From: Flavobacterium sp. 20NA77.7 | Lineage (GTDB): Bacteria; Bacteroidota; Bacteroidia; Flavobacteriales; Flavobacteriaceae | Length of the DNA stretch: 64,000 nucleotides | NCBI RefSeq assembly: GCF_031326205.1 | Contig: NZ_CP133721.1 | Coordinates: forward strand, 1,488,001-1,552,000 | Direction of reading: 5' to 3' | Shown: piece after piece, positions 11,947 to 19,606 of the stretch | Position numbering within the stretch: position 1 is the first letter of the stretch | Layout of the letters: each line of letters starts with the position of its first letter | The notes under the pieces: generated by a model | The model's input: the letters and a program-made list of their open reading frames with translations, nothing else | The model's database searches: none | What the model was told of the DNA's origin: nothing | Translations under genes and position numbers: made by a program

Positions 11947-13113
11947 TTAATAACTCATTTCAACAATTTCTCTAACTTTATCCAAAGTAATGTTTTGTTT
12001 TTCGCCCAAAGCTAACCAACCTCGTTCTTGAAAACGTTGAACTATACTATCGGCTGTTTTTTCAATGTCTTGTGCATTTTCAGATAATTTTGTTTTCATA
12101 CCCATAGTATGTAAAAAATCAATCGTTTTTTCAATTGCTTTTTCGGCTATTTCATCCGTTGATGAACCGTTCAAATTCCAAACACGTTGGCCGTATTGTG
12201 CTAATTTATCTTTCTTAGTTTCAAACATAACTTTATATAAGTTAGGTCCAATAATCGCTAACGTTCTCGCATGATCAATTTCGTATAAAGCCGTTAGTTC
12301 ATGCCCTATCATATGTGTAGCCCAATCTGAAGGAACTCCTTTTTGAATCAATCCATTCAAGGCCATTGTAGCACACCATACAAAATTTGATGCTAATTTA
12401 TAATTTGTTGGTTCTTCTACTACTTTAGGGCCAATCTCAATTAACGTTTGCAAAATACTTTCCGCAAGTCTATCTTGCAATAAAGCGTCATGCTGATAGG
12501 TTAAATATTGTTCCATAACATGTGTAAAAGCATCAACTACACCATTTTGCAATTGTCTTTTAGGTAATGATTCAATACATGTTGGATCTACAATGGAAAA
12601 TTTTGGAAACAAAGCCGAACCTCCTAAGGTCAACTTTTCTTGTGTCGCTTCAATAGAAACTACTGCCCCCGAATTCATTTCTGAACCTGTTGCAGGTAAC
12701 GTAAGTACTGTTCCAAAAGGAATCACAGCACTTGTATCTTTAAACAAAATTCTTTTTCTTAAAATTTCGATAGCATCTCCTTCATAAGTTACAGCTGCCG
12801 AAATAAACTTTGCACCATCAATTACACTTCCGCCACCAACAGCTAAAATAAAACCTATTTTTTCTGCTCGAATAATTTCAACTGCTTTCATCAAGGTTTC
12901 ATAACGTGGATTAGGTTCAATACCCCCAAATTCGACAATATCAAAACCAGAAAGTGCCGTTTTTACTTGGTCATAAATTCCGTTTTTAAAAATACTTCCT
13001 CCTCCATAAGCAAGAAGAATTTTTGTATGCGTTGGAACCAATTCATTTAGTTTTGCTATTTGTCCTTTTCCAAAGACATAATTTACAGGATTGTATAATT
13101 CGAAGTTTGTCAT
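11947..13113 (-). CDS. Iron-containing alcohol dehydrogenase
   Basis: 388 residues of the group III metal-dependent alcohol dehydrogenase family (YqhD/butanol dehydrogenase-like). It would reduce aldehydes with NAD(P)H in the cytoplasm. Visible motifs are GGGSVIDGAKF for nucleotide binding, then PATGSEMNSGAVV, and the metal ligands Asp and three His within VDAFTHVMEQY, GHELTALYEIDHARTLAI. The protein is full length. It has a strong terminator downstream and a short decamer-like repeat upstream. The physiological substrate cannot be told from sequence. Confidence 0.93.
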   Translation of the reverse strand: MTNFELYNPVNYVFGKGQIAKLNELVPTHTKILLAYGGGSIFKNGIYDQVKTALSGFDIVEFGGIEPNPRYETLMKAVEIIRAEKIGFILAVGGGSVIDGAKFISAAVTYEGDAIEILRKRILFKDTSAVIPFGTVLTLPATGSEMNSGAVVSIEATQEKLTLGGSALFPKFSIVDPTCIESLPKRQLQNGVVDAFTHVMEQYLTYQHDALLQDRLAESILQTLIEIGPKVVEEPTNYKLASNFVWCATMALNGLIQKGVPSDWATHMIGHELTALYEIDHARTLAIIGPNLYKVMFETKKDKLAQYGQRVWNLNGSSTDEIAEKAIEKTIDFLHTMGMKTKLSENAQDIEKTADSIVQRFQERGWLALGEKQNITLDKVREIVEMSY

Positions 13114-13130
13114 TATTTTATTTTTTTAAG

Positions 13131-13172
13131 TGGGTAAAGTTAGGTAAAGTCAAGGAAAACGATTGGTAAAGT
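13131..13172. repeat. Short-period (10-nt) repeat with three GGTAAAGT cores
   Basis: GGTAAAGT occurs at 13133-13140, 13143-13150 and 13165-13172. The first two are spaced by exactly 10 nt. It lies in the 71-nt gap between the alcohol dehydrogenase start and the nadD stop. Confidence 0.5.
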
Positions 13173-13184
13173 AATGTTAAGAAA

Positions 13185-13766
13185 TTACTTTTTATAAAAA
13201 TTATTATGCGCCACATATTCCGCAACTTTATTGGGCAACATAGGAACTACATTTTTACCTTTTTTAATGCTTTCACGAATAAAGGTGGAAGACAATTCAA
13301 TTACAGGCGCACCAACTCTGTGGATTTTCGGATGATTTACAAATTGCTCATCAATTTCACCTGAATTCACTCGTGGATAGACATAAATTTCGTGGTCTTG
13401 CAAAATCGCTTCATAGTTTTTCCATTTATGCAATGAATTCAAATTGTCTTCACCCATAATCAAGGAAAATTCATGCTTCGGAAATTTTTCTTGTAAATGT
13501 GCTAAAGTATTAACGGTATAATTGGGTTGCGCTAATTTGAATTCAATATCCGAAGGCTTTATTTTTGGAAAATCTTCTGTTGCCAAATGTACCATGTGCA
13601 ATCTATGATAATCATCCAGTAAAGTGCTTTTCTTCTTATGCGGATTGTGTGGCGTAACCACCATCCAAATTTGATCCAAATCAGAATGCTCTGCCATGTG
13701 ATTGGCAATAATTAAATGACCAATGTGAATGGGATTAAACGTTCCGAAATACAATCCGATTTTCAT
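13185..13766 (-). CDS. nadD: Nicotinate-nucleotide adenylyltransferase
   Basis: Adenylates nicotinate mononucleotide in NAD synthesis. 193 residues, normal. The nucleotidyltransferase motif GTFNPIHIGHL is at residues 8-18 and the C-terminal ISSTFIR-type motif appears as ELSSTFIRES. It belongs to a minus-strand run yicC, gmk, four-helix-bundle gene, nadD. The 25-nt gap to the upstream gene holds a phased heptamer array that also covers that gene's stop codon. Confidence 0.96.
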   Translation of the reverse strand: MKIGLYFGTFNPIHIGHLIIANHMAEHSDLDQIWMVVTPHNPHKKKSTLLDDYHRLHMVHLATEDFPKIKPSDIEFKLAQPNYTVNTLAHLQEKFPKHEFSLIMGEDNLNSLHKWKNYEAILQDHEIYVYPRVNSGEIDEQFVNHPKIHRVGAPVIELSSTFIRESIKKGKNVVPMLPNKVAEYVAHNNFYKK

Positions 13767-13772
13767 CTTTTT

Positions 13773-13800
13773 AGTGATTAGTAAACAGTGATTAGTGATT
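13773..13800. repeat. Phased heptamer array, four units (AGTGATT type)
   Basis: Four contiguous 7-nt units starting at 13773, 13780, 13787 and 13794. Units 1, 3 and 4 are AGTGATT; unit 2 is AGTAAAC. The array covers the stop codon (13792-13794) of the minus-strand gene at 13792. Confidence 0.8.
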
Positions 13801-14163
13801 AGCTTTAAGTGTTTTAGAAAAAGCGTTAATCATTTTTGACTCTTCTTCAATTTGATTTAATAATTCTTGAAATAATTCCAAATTAGTAATAAAGTCTAAT
13901 TCTTTCGCTATAATCAATTGAGTTTCAATTTCAAATAAAGAACCTCTAGCAATATCTAAAAAGTGACTAAATGATTTATCTGTATTTCTACCAAAGCCTT
14001 CAGCAATATTTGAAGAAATTGATATAGAAGCTCTTTTTAATTGACTTGAAAGCGCATACATTTCTTCTTGAGGAAAAGTTTTTACAAGTTGATAAACTAA
14101 TTTTACAATTGTAATTCCTTTTTTCCAGATTAATAAATCTTTGTAGGATTTTATTTCATTCAT
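13792..14163 (-). CDS. Four-helix-bundle protein (23S rRNA IVP family)
   Basis: 123 residues, the size of the S23/IVP four-helix-bundle family often found inside rRNA intervening sequences or as single genes. The N-terminal SYKDLLIWKKG and the central LSSQLKRASISISSNIAEGFGR motif are diagnostic. The function of free-standing members is unknown. Here it interrupts a housekeeping run (gmk, nadD) and is bordered at both ends by heptamer arrays, which may mark it as an insertion. Confidence 0.9.
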   Translation of the reverse strand: MNEIKSYKDLLIWKKGITIVKLVYQLVKTFPQEEMYALSSQLKRASISISSNIAEGFGRNTDKSFSHFLDIARGSLFEIETQLIIAKELDFITNLELFQELLNQIEEESKMINAFSKTLKANH

Positions 14164-14171
14164 GTTAAGCT

Positions 14172-14206
14172 AATTACTAGTCACTTTTTACTAATTACTC
14201 TTTACT
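14172..14206. repeat. Phased heptamer array, five units (AATTACT type)
   Basis: Five contiguous 7-nt units from 14172 to 14206 with pattern NNTNACT, AATTACT occurring twice. On the minus strand the pattern reads AGTNANN, the same family as the arrays at 13773 and 15741. It covers the gmk stop codon (14195-14197), so the last gmk codons are written in heptamer repeat. Confidence 0.82.
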
Positions 14207-14770
14207 AATAAAATCCTTTACCAATTTATAGGCATCTTCTTTTGCCACGTCTAAATCATAATTTTTAATGATGATATCAAATTGTGGTGCAGTAGCTAAT
14301 TCAACAGAAGCTTTTGCGATACGCATGTTAATTTTGTCTTCACTTTCGGTCGAACGTTGTTTTAATCGGCGTTTTAGTTCGTCAACACTAGGTGGTTTTA
14401 CAAATACAGCTAACGTTTCATTGGGAAATTTATGTTTTATTCGCAAACCTCCGGCTACATCTATGTCAAAAATTACGTGTTTTCCTAAAGCCCAGATGCG
14501 CTCTACTTCGGCTTTTAAAGTGCCGTAGAAATTATCGGTATATACTTCTTCCCATTCTACAAAATCTTCTGCCTTGATGTGCTTTTTAAATTCGTCCCAA
14601 GAAATGAAATAATAATCTTTTCCATGAACTTCTTCTCCACGTGGTTCGCGCGTTGTACAAGAAATAGAGAATTCTAAATTCAAATCGGGCTGGGCTAATA
14701 AATGCCTTACTATAGTTGTTTTTCCTGAACCTGATGGCGCAGAGAATACAAGTAATTTTCCTTTATTCAT
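14195..14770 (-). CDS. gmk: Guanylate kinase
   Basis: Phosphorylates GMP to GDP with ATP. 191 residues. P-loop SAPSGSGKTT at residues 9-18, the GMP-binding SCTTREPRGEEVHGKDYYF segment, and Asp in VIFDIDVAGG. It is part of the minus-strand run yicC, gmk, as in many bacteria where yicC and gmk are neighbours. The extreme C-terminus (FISKE) is encoded by the heptamer array at 14172-14206, so its last residues are probably not under strong selection. Confidence 0.98.
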   Translation of the reverse strand: MNKGKLLVFSAPSGSGKTTIVRHLLAQPDLNLEFSISCTTREPRGEEVHGKDYYFISWDEFKKHIKAEDFVEWEEVYTDNFYGTLKAEVERIWALGKHVIFDIDVAGGLRIKHKFPNETLAVFVKPPSVDELKRRLKQRSTESEDKINMRIAKASVELATAPQFDIIIKNYDLDVAKEDAYKLVKDFISKE

Positions 14771-14785
14771 TGTGTTGTTGTTTTT

Positions 14786-14843
14786 GCCACGGATTAAGCG
14801 ATTATAACGATTTTAATCCGTGAAAATTTGTGAAATCTGTGGC
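14786..14843. repeat. Nested inverted repeats with 10-nt periodicity between yicC and gmk
   Basis: CACGGATTAA (14788-14797) is perfectly complementary to TTAATCCGTG (14813-14822). The flanking GCCACGGATT (14786-14795) also pairs with AATCTGTGGC (14834-14843) with one mismatch. The right half reads as degenerate decamers with GTGAA at each end. No T run follows, so it is not a classical terminator. Confidence 0.65.
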
Positions 14844-14848
14844 TTAAA

Positions 14849-15709
14849 CTATAAAACGTTTAAAACTTGCTCCTTAATTTTTTCTAATTCGTCTTTCATC
14901 ATTACTACCAATTTTTGCATTTCGGTATGGTTTGATTTTGATCCCATAGTGTTGATTTCTCTTCCCATTTCTTGGGTAATGAAACCTAATTTTCTACCAT
15001 TAGCTTCTGTTCCATTTAAGGTTTCTAAGAAATAATTCAAATGGTTTCCCAAACGCACTTTTTCTTCGGTAATATCATATTTTTCTAAATAGAAAATCAA
15101 TTCTTGTTCAAAACGATTTTCATCAACATTCACTTTTAGTTCATCTAAGGCCGTGCGTAAACGCGTTTTTACGGTTTCTACGCGCTCGGCATCATATGAA
15201 ACCGCTTCGTTCATTAATTTTTCAATATTAGCAATTCTTAATTGAAACTCTTTCTCTAAAGATGCACCTTCATCTTTTCTAAAATTCGCAATATTTTCCA
15301 ACGCTTCATCAATCACGCTTTGGATTTGTTTCCATTCGTTTGCATCGATTTCGTCACGCTCGGTTTTTAAAGCATCAGGCATACGAACGGCCATTTTTAA
15401 TAATTCCGTTTCATCAGCATTTGGTAGTACGGCTTTCATTTGGTTCATGTAGCCATTTACAATTGGCACATTAATTTTTGAAGACGTTTCTTCGCCTGTA
15501 ACTTCCACATAAAGCGAAAAATCTACCTTTCCACGTTCTAAACGTTGCGAAATTTGATTGCGTAAGCCCAGTTCCATTTCACGAAAAACAGAAGGCATAC
15601 GTGTATTTAAGTCTAAACCTTTACTATTTAGCGATTTGATTTCTACGGTAATTTTTTTGGTTGGTAATTGCAAAGATGCTTTCCCAAAACCCGTCATGGA
15701 GTGTATCAT
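14849..15709 (-). CDS. YicC family endoribonuclease
   Basis: Member of the YicC-like (DUF1732) family; E. coli YicC is an endoribonuclease acting on sRNA. 286 residues from the ATG at 15709, giving the canonical MIHSMTGFGKA; an upstream in-frame ATG at 15730 adds 7 atypical residues and is rejected. The C-terminal EMGREINTMGSKSNHTEMQ block is the strongest family signature. It is paired with gmk downstream, a common arrangement. Confidence 0.93.
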   Translation of the reverse strand: MIHSMTGFGKASLQLPTKKITVEIKSLNSKGLDLNTRMPSVFREMELGLRNQISQRLERGKVDFSLYVEVTGEETSSKINVPIVNGYMNQMKAVLPNADETELLKMAVRMPDALKTERDEIDANEWKQIQSVIDEALENIANFRKDEGASLEKEFQLRIANIEKLMNEAVSYDAERVETVKTRLRTALDELKVNVDENRFEQELIFYLEKYDITEEKVRLGNHLNYFLETLNGTEANGRKLGFITQEMGREINTMGSKSNHTEMQKLVVMMKDELEKIKEQVLNVL

Positions 15710-15740
15710 AATTATATAAAATGTCGTCAAAGATATGAAA

Positions 15741-15828
15741 AGTTCTTAGTAATTAGTGAATAGTGAATAGTGATTAGTCTTTTCAAAAATGCTAATTACT
15801 AATTACTTGTCACTAGTCACTTTTTTCT
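15741..15828. repeat. Inverted pair of heptamer arrays (six + five units), large hairpin
   Basis: Six contiguous units of type AGTNANT begin at 15741 (units start every 7 nt to 15776, AGTGAAT twice). After an 11-nt gap, five units of the complementary type (AATTACT twice, then TGTCACT, AGTCACT, TTTTTCT) begin at 15794. The two halves can fold into an imperfect hairpin with arms of about 30 nt. The right arm covers the stop codon of the EamA gene (15803-15805). Confidence 0.82.
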
Positions 15829-16696
15829 GCGTTACCAAATAAACCCCAACAAATATTAACACCGCCGAAATCAATTTCACCAAACTCAAATCGTCTTTTC
15901 CTAAGCTTACTGCGAAAACAGTCGCAAATAATGGTTGTAAATAAATAAAAACCGCAACGGTTGTGGGTTTAAGTTCACGCATAGAAATTAAATTAAGCAA
16001 ATAGGTTAAGAAGGTTGAAAACACGACTACAAAACCAATTTTCCAGAAAATATCCGTGGGTAAATGAGCAAAATCTATCGCTTGAAATTCGTTCCAACCA
16101 AAAGGTAGTACCATCAAAAACCCAAATGTATAAATCCATTTTACAAACGTAAATGCGTTGTATTTATCCATTAATTTTTTGACGATAATCAGATAAAATG
16201 CATAGGAAACTGCATTGATAAATACCAATACATTTCCTAATGAAGCATTTGTCGCATTTGCCATAGATTTTCCGTACAAAATTAACGTTATGGTTCCTGC
16301 TAAGCCTAAAATGATGCCCAACACTTTTCTGTTTTCCATGCGTTCTTTTATAATGAATGCAGATAAAACGAGTACAATCATCGGTGTGGTGACCATTAAA
16401 ACGGCTCCCATAATGGGCGAAGTATAACTCAATCCTTTAAAAAAAGTAAGCATGTTTAAAGCTACGCCAAAAAATGCTGCTGCTATAATGCGAGAAAAAT
16501 CTTGTTTGTCAATTTTTTCTTTGGGTCCGAAAAAGGAAATCAACCAAAATAACAGAACCGATCCCCCCACCCGCATGACAATAAATCCAAACGCGTCTAC
16601 ATATTTTGGCATAACATCTTTAGCAATCGTAAAAGTTACACCATAAATAATGGAAACTAAGGTAGCGGCAACTAAAGCCCAGCTTCTCTTACTCAT
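15803..16696 (-). CDS. EamA/DMT-family transporter
   Basis: 297 residues with ten predicted transmembrane helices in two EamA repeats (roughly 5-140 and 155-290), the typical inner-membrane drug/metabolite exporter layout. Substrate unknown. Conserved features include MGAVLMVTTPMIV at the end of the first repeat and FIYLQPLFATVFA in the second. The start overlaps the ArsC-like gene stop by 8 nt, so they are coupled. The C-terminus (VTSDK) is encoded inside a heptamer repeat. Confidence 0.92.
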   Translation of the reverse strand: MSKRSWALVAATLVSIIYGVTFTIAKDVMPKYVDAFGFIVMRVGGSVLLFWLISFFGPKEKIDKQDFSRIIAAAFFGVALNMLTFFKGLSYTSPIMGAVLMVTTPMIVLVLSAFIIKERMENRKVLGIILGLAGTITLILYGKSMANATNASLGNVLVFINAVSYAFYLIIVKKLMDKYNAFTFVKWIYTFGFLMVLPFGWNEFQAIDFAHLPTDIFWKIGFVVVFSTFLTYLLNLISMRELKPTTVAVFIYLQPLFATVFAVSLGKDDLSLVKLISAVLIFVGVYLVTQKKVTSDK

Positions 16697-17045
16697 TAGC
16701 TAAAAATTCAATGGCTTTTTGGACTACCTTCGGGCTATTTCCTACAAAAATAGAAGGATTAATAATGATTACGGGACGAGCTAGAAAAGTATAGTGTTCT
16801 AAAATAAATCTTTTAAAATCGGCTTCAGATAATTTTTCGTCTTTTAAACCCATTTCTTTATATAACTTAGCTTTTTTACTGAAAAGAATTTCATAACTTC
16901 CTGTCAAGGCATACATTTCTTCTAACTGTTTGACTGAAATAGGCTCTTCTTTTATATCTTGAAATATAAAACCCTCTGTTTTAGGTAATGATTTAATGAT
17001 TTTTTTACACGTATCGCACGTTTTTAAGTAATATATTTTTCGCAT
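16689..17045 (-). CDS. ArsC/Spx family thioredoxin-fold protein
   Basis: 118 residues from the ATG at 17045 (MRKIYYLKTCDTCKK); an upstream TTG at 17051 is also open. The CDTC motif near residue 10 and the C-terminal LARPVIIINPSIFVG segment define the ArsC/Spx-like family. Members reduce arsenate or act as glutathione/thiol-linked regulators. It is not next to arsenic genes and overlaps an EamA transporter, so arsenate reduction is uncertain. A different, phosphatase-type ArsC lies at 33005. Confidence 0.85.
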   Translation of the reverse strand: MRKIYYLKTCDTCKKIIKSLPKTEGFIFQDIKEEPISVKQLEEMYALTGSYEILFSKKAKLYKEMGLKDEKLSEADFKRFILEHYTFLARPVIIINPSIFVGNSPKVVQKAIEFLANE

Positions 17046-17064
17046 GGTCAATTTAAGTGAGAGT

Positions 17065-17817
17065 CTATTTAATAAGTAAATAATTATCTAATTCATCATA
17101 ACTCATAAAAACTTCATAATGTCCTTTTTCAAATGAAGCTATCTCGTTTAGGTTATAATAAAAAGTAATTCCTTCAATAGTAAATAAAAGGGTATTAGCT
17201 AATTTAAATCTGTTGTTGGGAAAACAAAAACCTTGTGCATTGTAAGAAAGCGAAGGATTAATACCGTATTTTGCTCTAAATTTTAATTCTACTAATTGAG
17301 TAATCTTAAAAATAGAACTAAAAATATCTTCTGTTTTTAATTGTTTTCCTGAAATTTTATCAAATACAAGTGCTCTTTTATCTGCAAATCCATTAGATTC
17401 GCCGTAGGAAGAATAATAATTGATAACAATATTTACGAAATCTTCTGTTTCATATTCAACATTGGTTTCTAAATGGTATTCCCAGCTTTTTAACTTATCA
17501 TTAGGCACTTGTTTTTTCACATCTTTATAGGAAGTGATAAAACTTGTAGTTAGGTCGTTGTAGTTACGTATTGTAAAATTATTATTTTCTATAAAACTTG
17601 AAATTTCTTTGATGTTTTCGAATATAATTTTATTTATACTGTCTGCATTTTTAGCTTCGACAACTTCCATTTGAATATTTGCAGAATTATAGTCTGAAGT
17701 TAATTTAGACGGATAATATGACGTATACGCTTTTCGTTCAAAAATAATTTTATTTGAACAACTCCAAAAGGAAATTACAAACAAGACAAGTACTGAATAA
17801 GAAGTATATTTTTTCAT
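17065..17817 (-). CDS. DUF3298/DUF4163 lipoprotein
   Basis: 250 residues from the ATG at 17817 (MKKYTSYSV). A lipoprotein signal ends in SFWSCSNK, so it is envelope-anchored. The central region reads like DUF4163 (NVEYETEDFVNIVINYYS) and the C-terminus is a clear DUF3298 (GITFYYNLNEIASFEKGHYEV). The same pair of domains forms the extracytoplasmic part of RsiV-type proteins, but no sigma factor or anti-sigma domain is nearby. Function unknown. The gene lies between trxB and the ArsC-like gene. Confidence 0.85.
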   Translation of the reverse strand: MKKYTSYSVLVLFVISFWSCSNKIIFERKAYTSYYPSKLTSDYNSANIQMEVVEAKNADSINKIIFENIKEISSFIENNNFTIRNYNDLTTSFITSYKDVKKQVPNDKLKSWEYHLETNVEYETEDFVNIVINYYSSYGESNGFADKRALVFDKISGKQLKTEDIFSSIFKITQLVELKFRAKYGINPSLSYNAQGFCFPNNRFKLANTLLFTIEGITFYYNLNEIASFEKGHYEVFMSYDELDNYLLIK

Positions 17818-17870
17818 GATTATCCGCAACATGTTACCTAAATTATTTCATAGCAAAAATCAAGCCAAAT

Positions 17871-17897
17871 AAATAAAAATCGGGGCAAACCCCGATT
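17871..17897 (-). terminator. Intrinsic terminator of trxB
   Basis: Perfect 8-bp stem (AATCGGGG at 17878-17885, CCCCGATT at 17890-17897), 4-nt loop. A T-rich tail follows on the minus strand, 7 nt after the trxB stop. Confidence 0.87.
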
Positions 17898-17904
17898 AGT
17901 ATAA

Positions 17905-18849
17905 TTATTCTTGACTAGCTAAATAACGCTCTGCGTCTAAAGCGGCCATACAACCTGTTCCAGCAGCTGTAATGGCTTGACGATACACATGATCTGCAGC
18001 ATCTCCCGCTACAAAGACACCTGCTACATTCGTCTTAGACGTACCTGGAACATTTACTATATAACCTGTTTCGTCTAACGTAATAAAATCTTTAAAAATT
18101 GCGGTATTTGGTTGGTGTCCAATAGCTACAAAGAAACCCGTTGCAGGAATATCATGTTCTGCACTAGTTACTGAATTTTTAACTCTTACACCTGTCACAA
18201 CTTGACCATCACCTAAAACCTCAACAGTAGAAGTATTGGTTAAAATTTCAATATTTTCTGTTTTTCTAACACGCTCTTCCATAATTCTTGAAGCACGGAA
18301 TTTATCTGTTCGAACCAGCATAGTCACTTTCTTACACATTTTTGATAAATAATGTGCTTCTTCACAAGCACTGTCTCCCGCTCCTACAATAACCACTTCT
18401 TGATTGCGATAGAAAAAACCATCACAAACAGCACAAGCAGAAACACCACCGCCTAATTTTAAGTAATGCTGTTCTGAATCTAATCCTAAATATTTGGCAG
18501 AGGCGCCTGTAGAAATAATAATTGTTTGGGCGTGAATTTCCTTTTCATCATTAACCCAAACTTTATGAATAGGTCCCGAAAAATCGACTTTAGTTACCCA
18601 ACCATCTCGAATATCCGCATTAAATCGTTGTGCCTGAGCCTGCAATTGCACCATCATTTCGGGCCCGCTTATTCCGTCTGGATAACCCGGGAAATTTTCC
18701 ACTTCATTTGTAGTTGTTAACTGTCCTCCTGGCTGTGTTCCTTGATACAAAACAGGATTCATACTTGCTCTGGCTGCATAAATAGCTGCTGTGTAACCTG
18801 CAGGACCTGAGCCTATTATTAAGCATTTTACTTCTTCTATTGTTGACAT
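17905..18849 (-). CDS. trxB: Thioredoxin-disulfide reductase
   Basis: Flavoenzyme that reduces thioredoxin with NADPH. 314 residues from the ATG at 18849 (MSTIEEVKCLIIGSGPAGYT). A longer in-frame start at 18900 is rejected because it would lie inside the promoter. FAD motif GSGPAGYTAA, redox-active CAVC in SACAVCDGFF (about residue 135-140), NADPH motif GAGDSACEEA, and the FAD-binding GVFVAGDAADHVYRQA near the end. Single gene with its own promoter and terminator. Confidence 0.98.
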   Translation of the reverse strand: MSTIEEVKCLIIGSGPAGYTAAIYAARASMNPVLYQGTQPGGQLTTTNEVENFPGYPDGISGPEMMVQLQAQAQRFNADIRDGWVTKVDFSGPIHKVWVNDEKEIHAQTIIISTGASAKYLGLDSEQHYLKLGGGVSACAVCDGFFYRNQEVVIVGAGDSACEEAHYLSKMCKKVTMLVRTDKFRASRIMEERVRKTENIEILTNTSTVEVLGDGQVVTGVRVKNSVTSAEHDIPATGFFVAIGHQPNTAIFKDFITLDETGYIVNVPGTSKTNVAGVFVAGDAADHVYRQAITAAGTGCMAALDAERYLASQE

Positions 18850-18869
18850 AAGATTGGTGTTATTTTGGG

Positions 18870-18900
18870 CAAATATAAAACAATAAAACCCTAAATACAA
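18870..18900 (-). promoter_or_regulatory. Promoter of trxB
   Basis: TTG (18900-18898), 20-nt spacer, TATATTTG (18877-18870) on the minus strand, 21 nt before the trxB start. It fixes the trxB start at 18849. Confidence 0.75.
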
Positions 18901-18989
18901 CTAAGAGAAATTCATTTTTCTAATGTTAAAATAGGTAAACCCTATGAGTCAATATATGCAATAATATTATAAAAAAAACTTTTTAACAA

Positions 18990-19023
18990 TTGGCTAACCA
19001 AAACTAATTAATATGTACTTTTG
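18990..19023 (+). promoter_or_regulatory. Promoter of the 19043 gene
   Basis: TTG (18990-18992), 23-nt spacer, TACTTTTG (19016-19023). Transcription would start near 19030, downstream of the ATG at 19013 and upstream of the ATG at 19043, which supports the later start. Confidence 0.65.
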
Positions 19024-19042
19024 TGTCATTAAAAATTCATTT

Positions 19043-19594
19043 ATGATATACAAGTTTAGAGTTATCCTTGATGCCGAAGAAGACATTTTTAGAGACTTAG
19101 CGATAGAGTGCCATTCAACATTAGAAGATTTACACAATGCTATCGTCAATGCATTTGGCTTTGATGGCACAGAAACAGGTTCTTTTTTTACATGTGAAGA
19201 CGATTGGACTTGGAACGAAGAAGACGAAATCCCTATGTTTGATACTGGTGATGTTCCGGGTGAAATCAAAACAATGGCCGATTTTGCTATTGATGACTTA
19301 ATGCATCAAGACAATACAAAAATGGTTTATGTATATGATTTTTTCAATATGTGGACATTTTTCTTAGAATTAGCTGCAATTGAAACTCCCGAAGAAGGCG
19401 AAACCTACCCTACTTTACTTTTTGCTCATGGCGAATTACCAGCCGAAGCTATACAAAGTGGTTTTAGAGGCGGTGAAGTAACTGATGAGGATTTATATGG
19501 AGATTTTGAAGATGATTTAGACGAAGAAGACTATGATCTTTTTGAAGGTGATGATAGTTTTGAAGATATGGGATTTGAAGAAAACTGGAACTAA
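19043..19594 (+). CDS. Plasmid pRiA4b ORF-3 family protein
   Basis: 183 residues from the ATG at 19043 (MIYKFRVILDAEEDIFRD). The first ~150 residues match the pRiA4b ORF-3/IS1096 passenger TnpR-like fold, with HSTLEDLHNAIVNAFGFD and a later MVYVYDFFNMWTFFLEL. The C-terminal ~40 residues are almost entirely Asp/Glu/Tyr/Phe. Despite the family name nothing nearby suggests a transposon. The 12-nt gap to the nucleoid-associated protein gene suggests an operon. Function unknown. Confidence 0.85.
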   Translation: MIYKFRVILDAEEDIFRDLAIECHSTLEDLHNAIVNAFGFDGTETGSFFTCEDDWTWNEEDEIPMFDTGDVPGEIKTMADFAIDDLMHQDNTKMVYVYDFFNMWTFFLELAAIETPEEGETYPTLLFAHGELPAEAIQSGFRGGEVTDEDLYGDFEDDLDEEDYDLFEGDDSFEDMGFEENWN

Positions 19595-19606
19595 TTAATA
19601 TACACA

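Noticed and set aside
13773..15828. Heptamer arrays as a CRISPR or minisatellite locus
   Set aside because: Units are 7 nt with no unique spacers and no cas genes, so CRISPR is excluded.
19043..19594. Mobile element inferred from the pRiA4b ORF-3/IS1096 family name
   Set aside because: No transposase, terminal inverted repeats or target duplications are visible around the gene.
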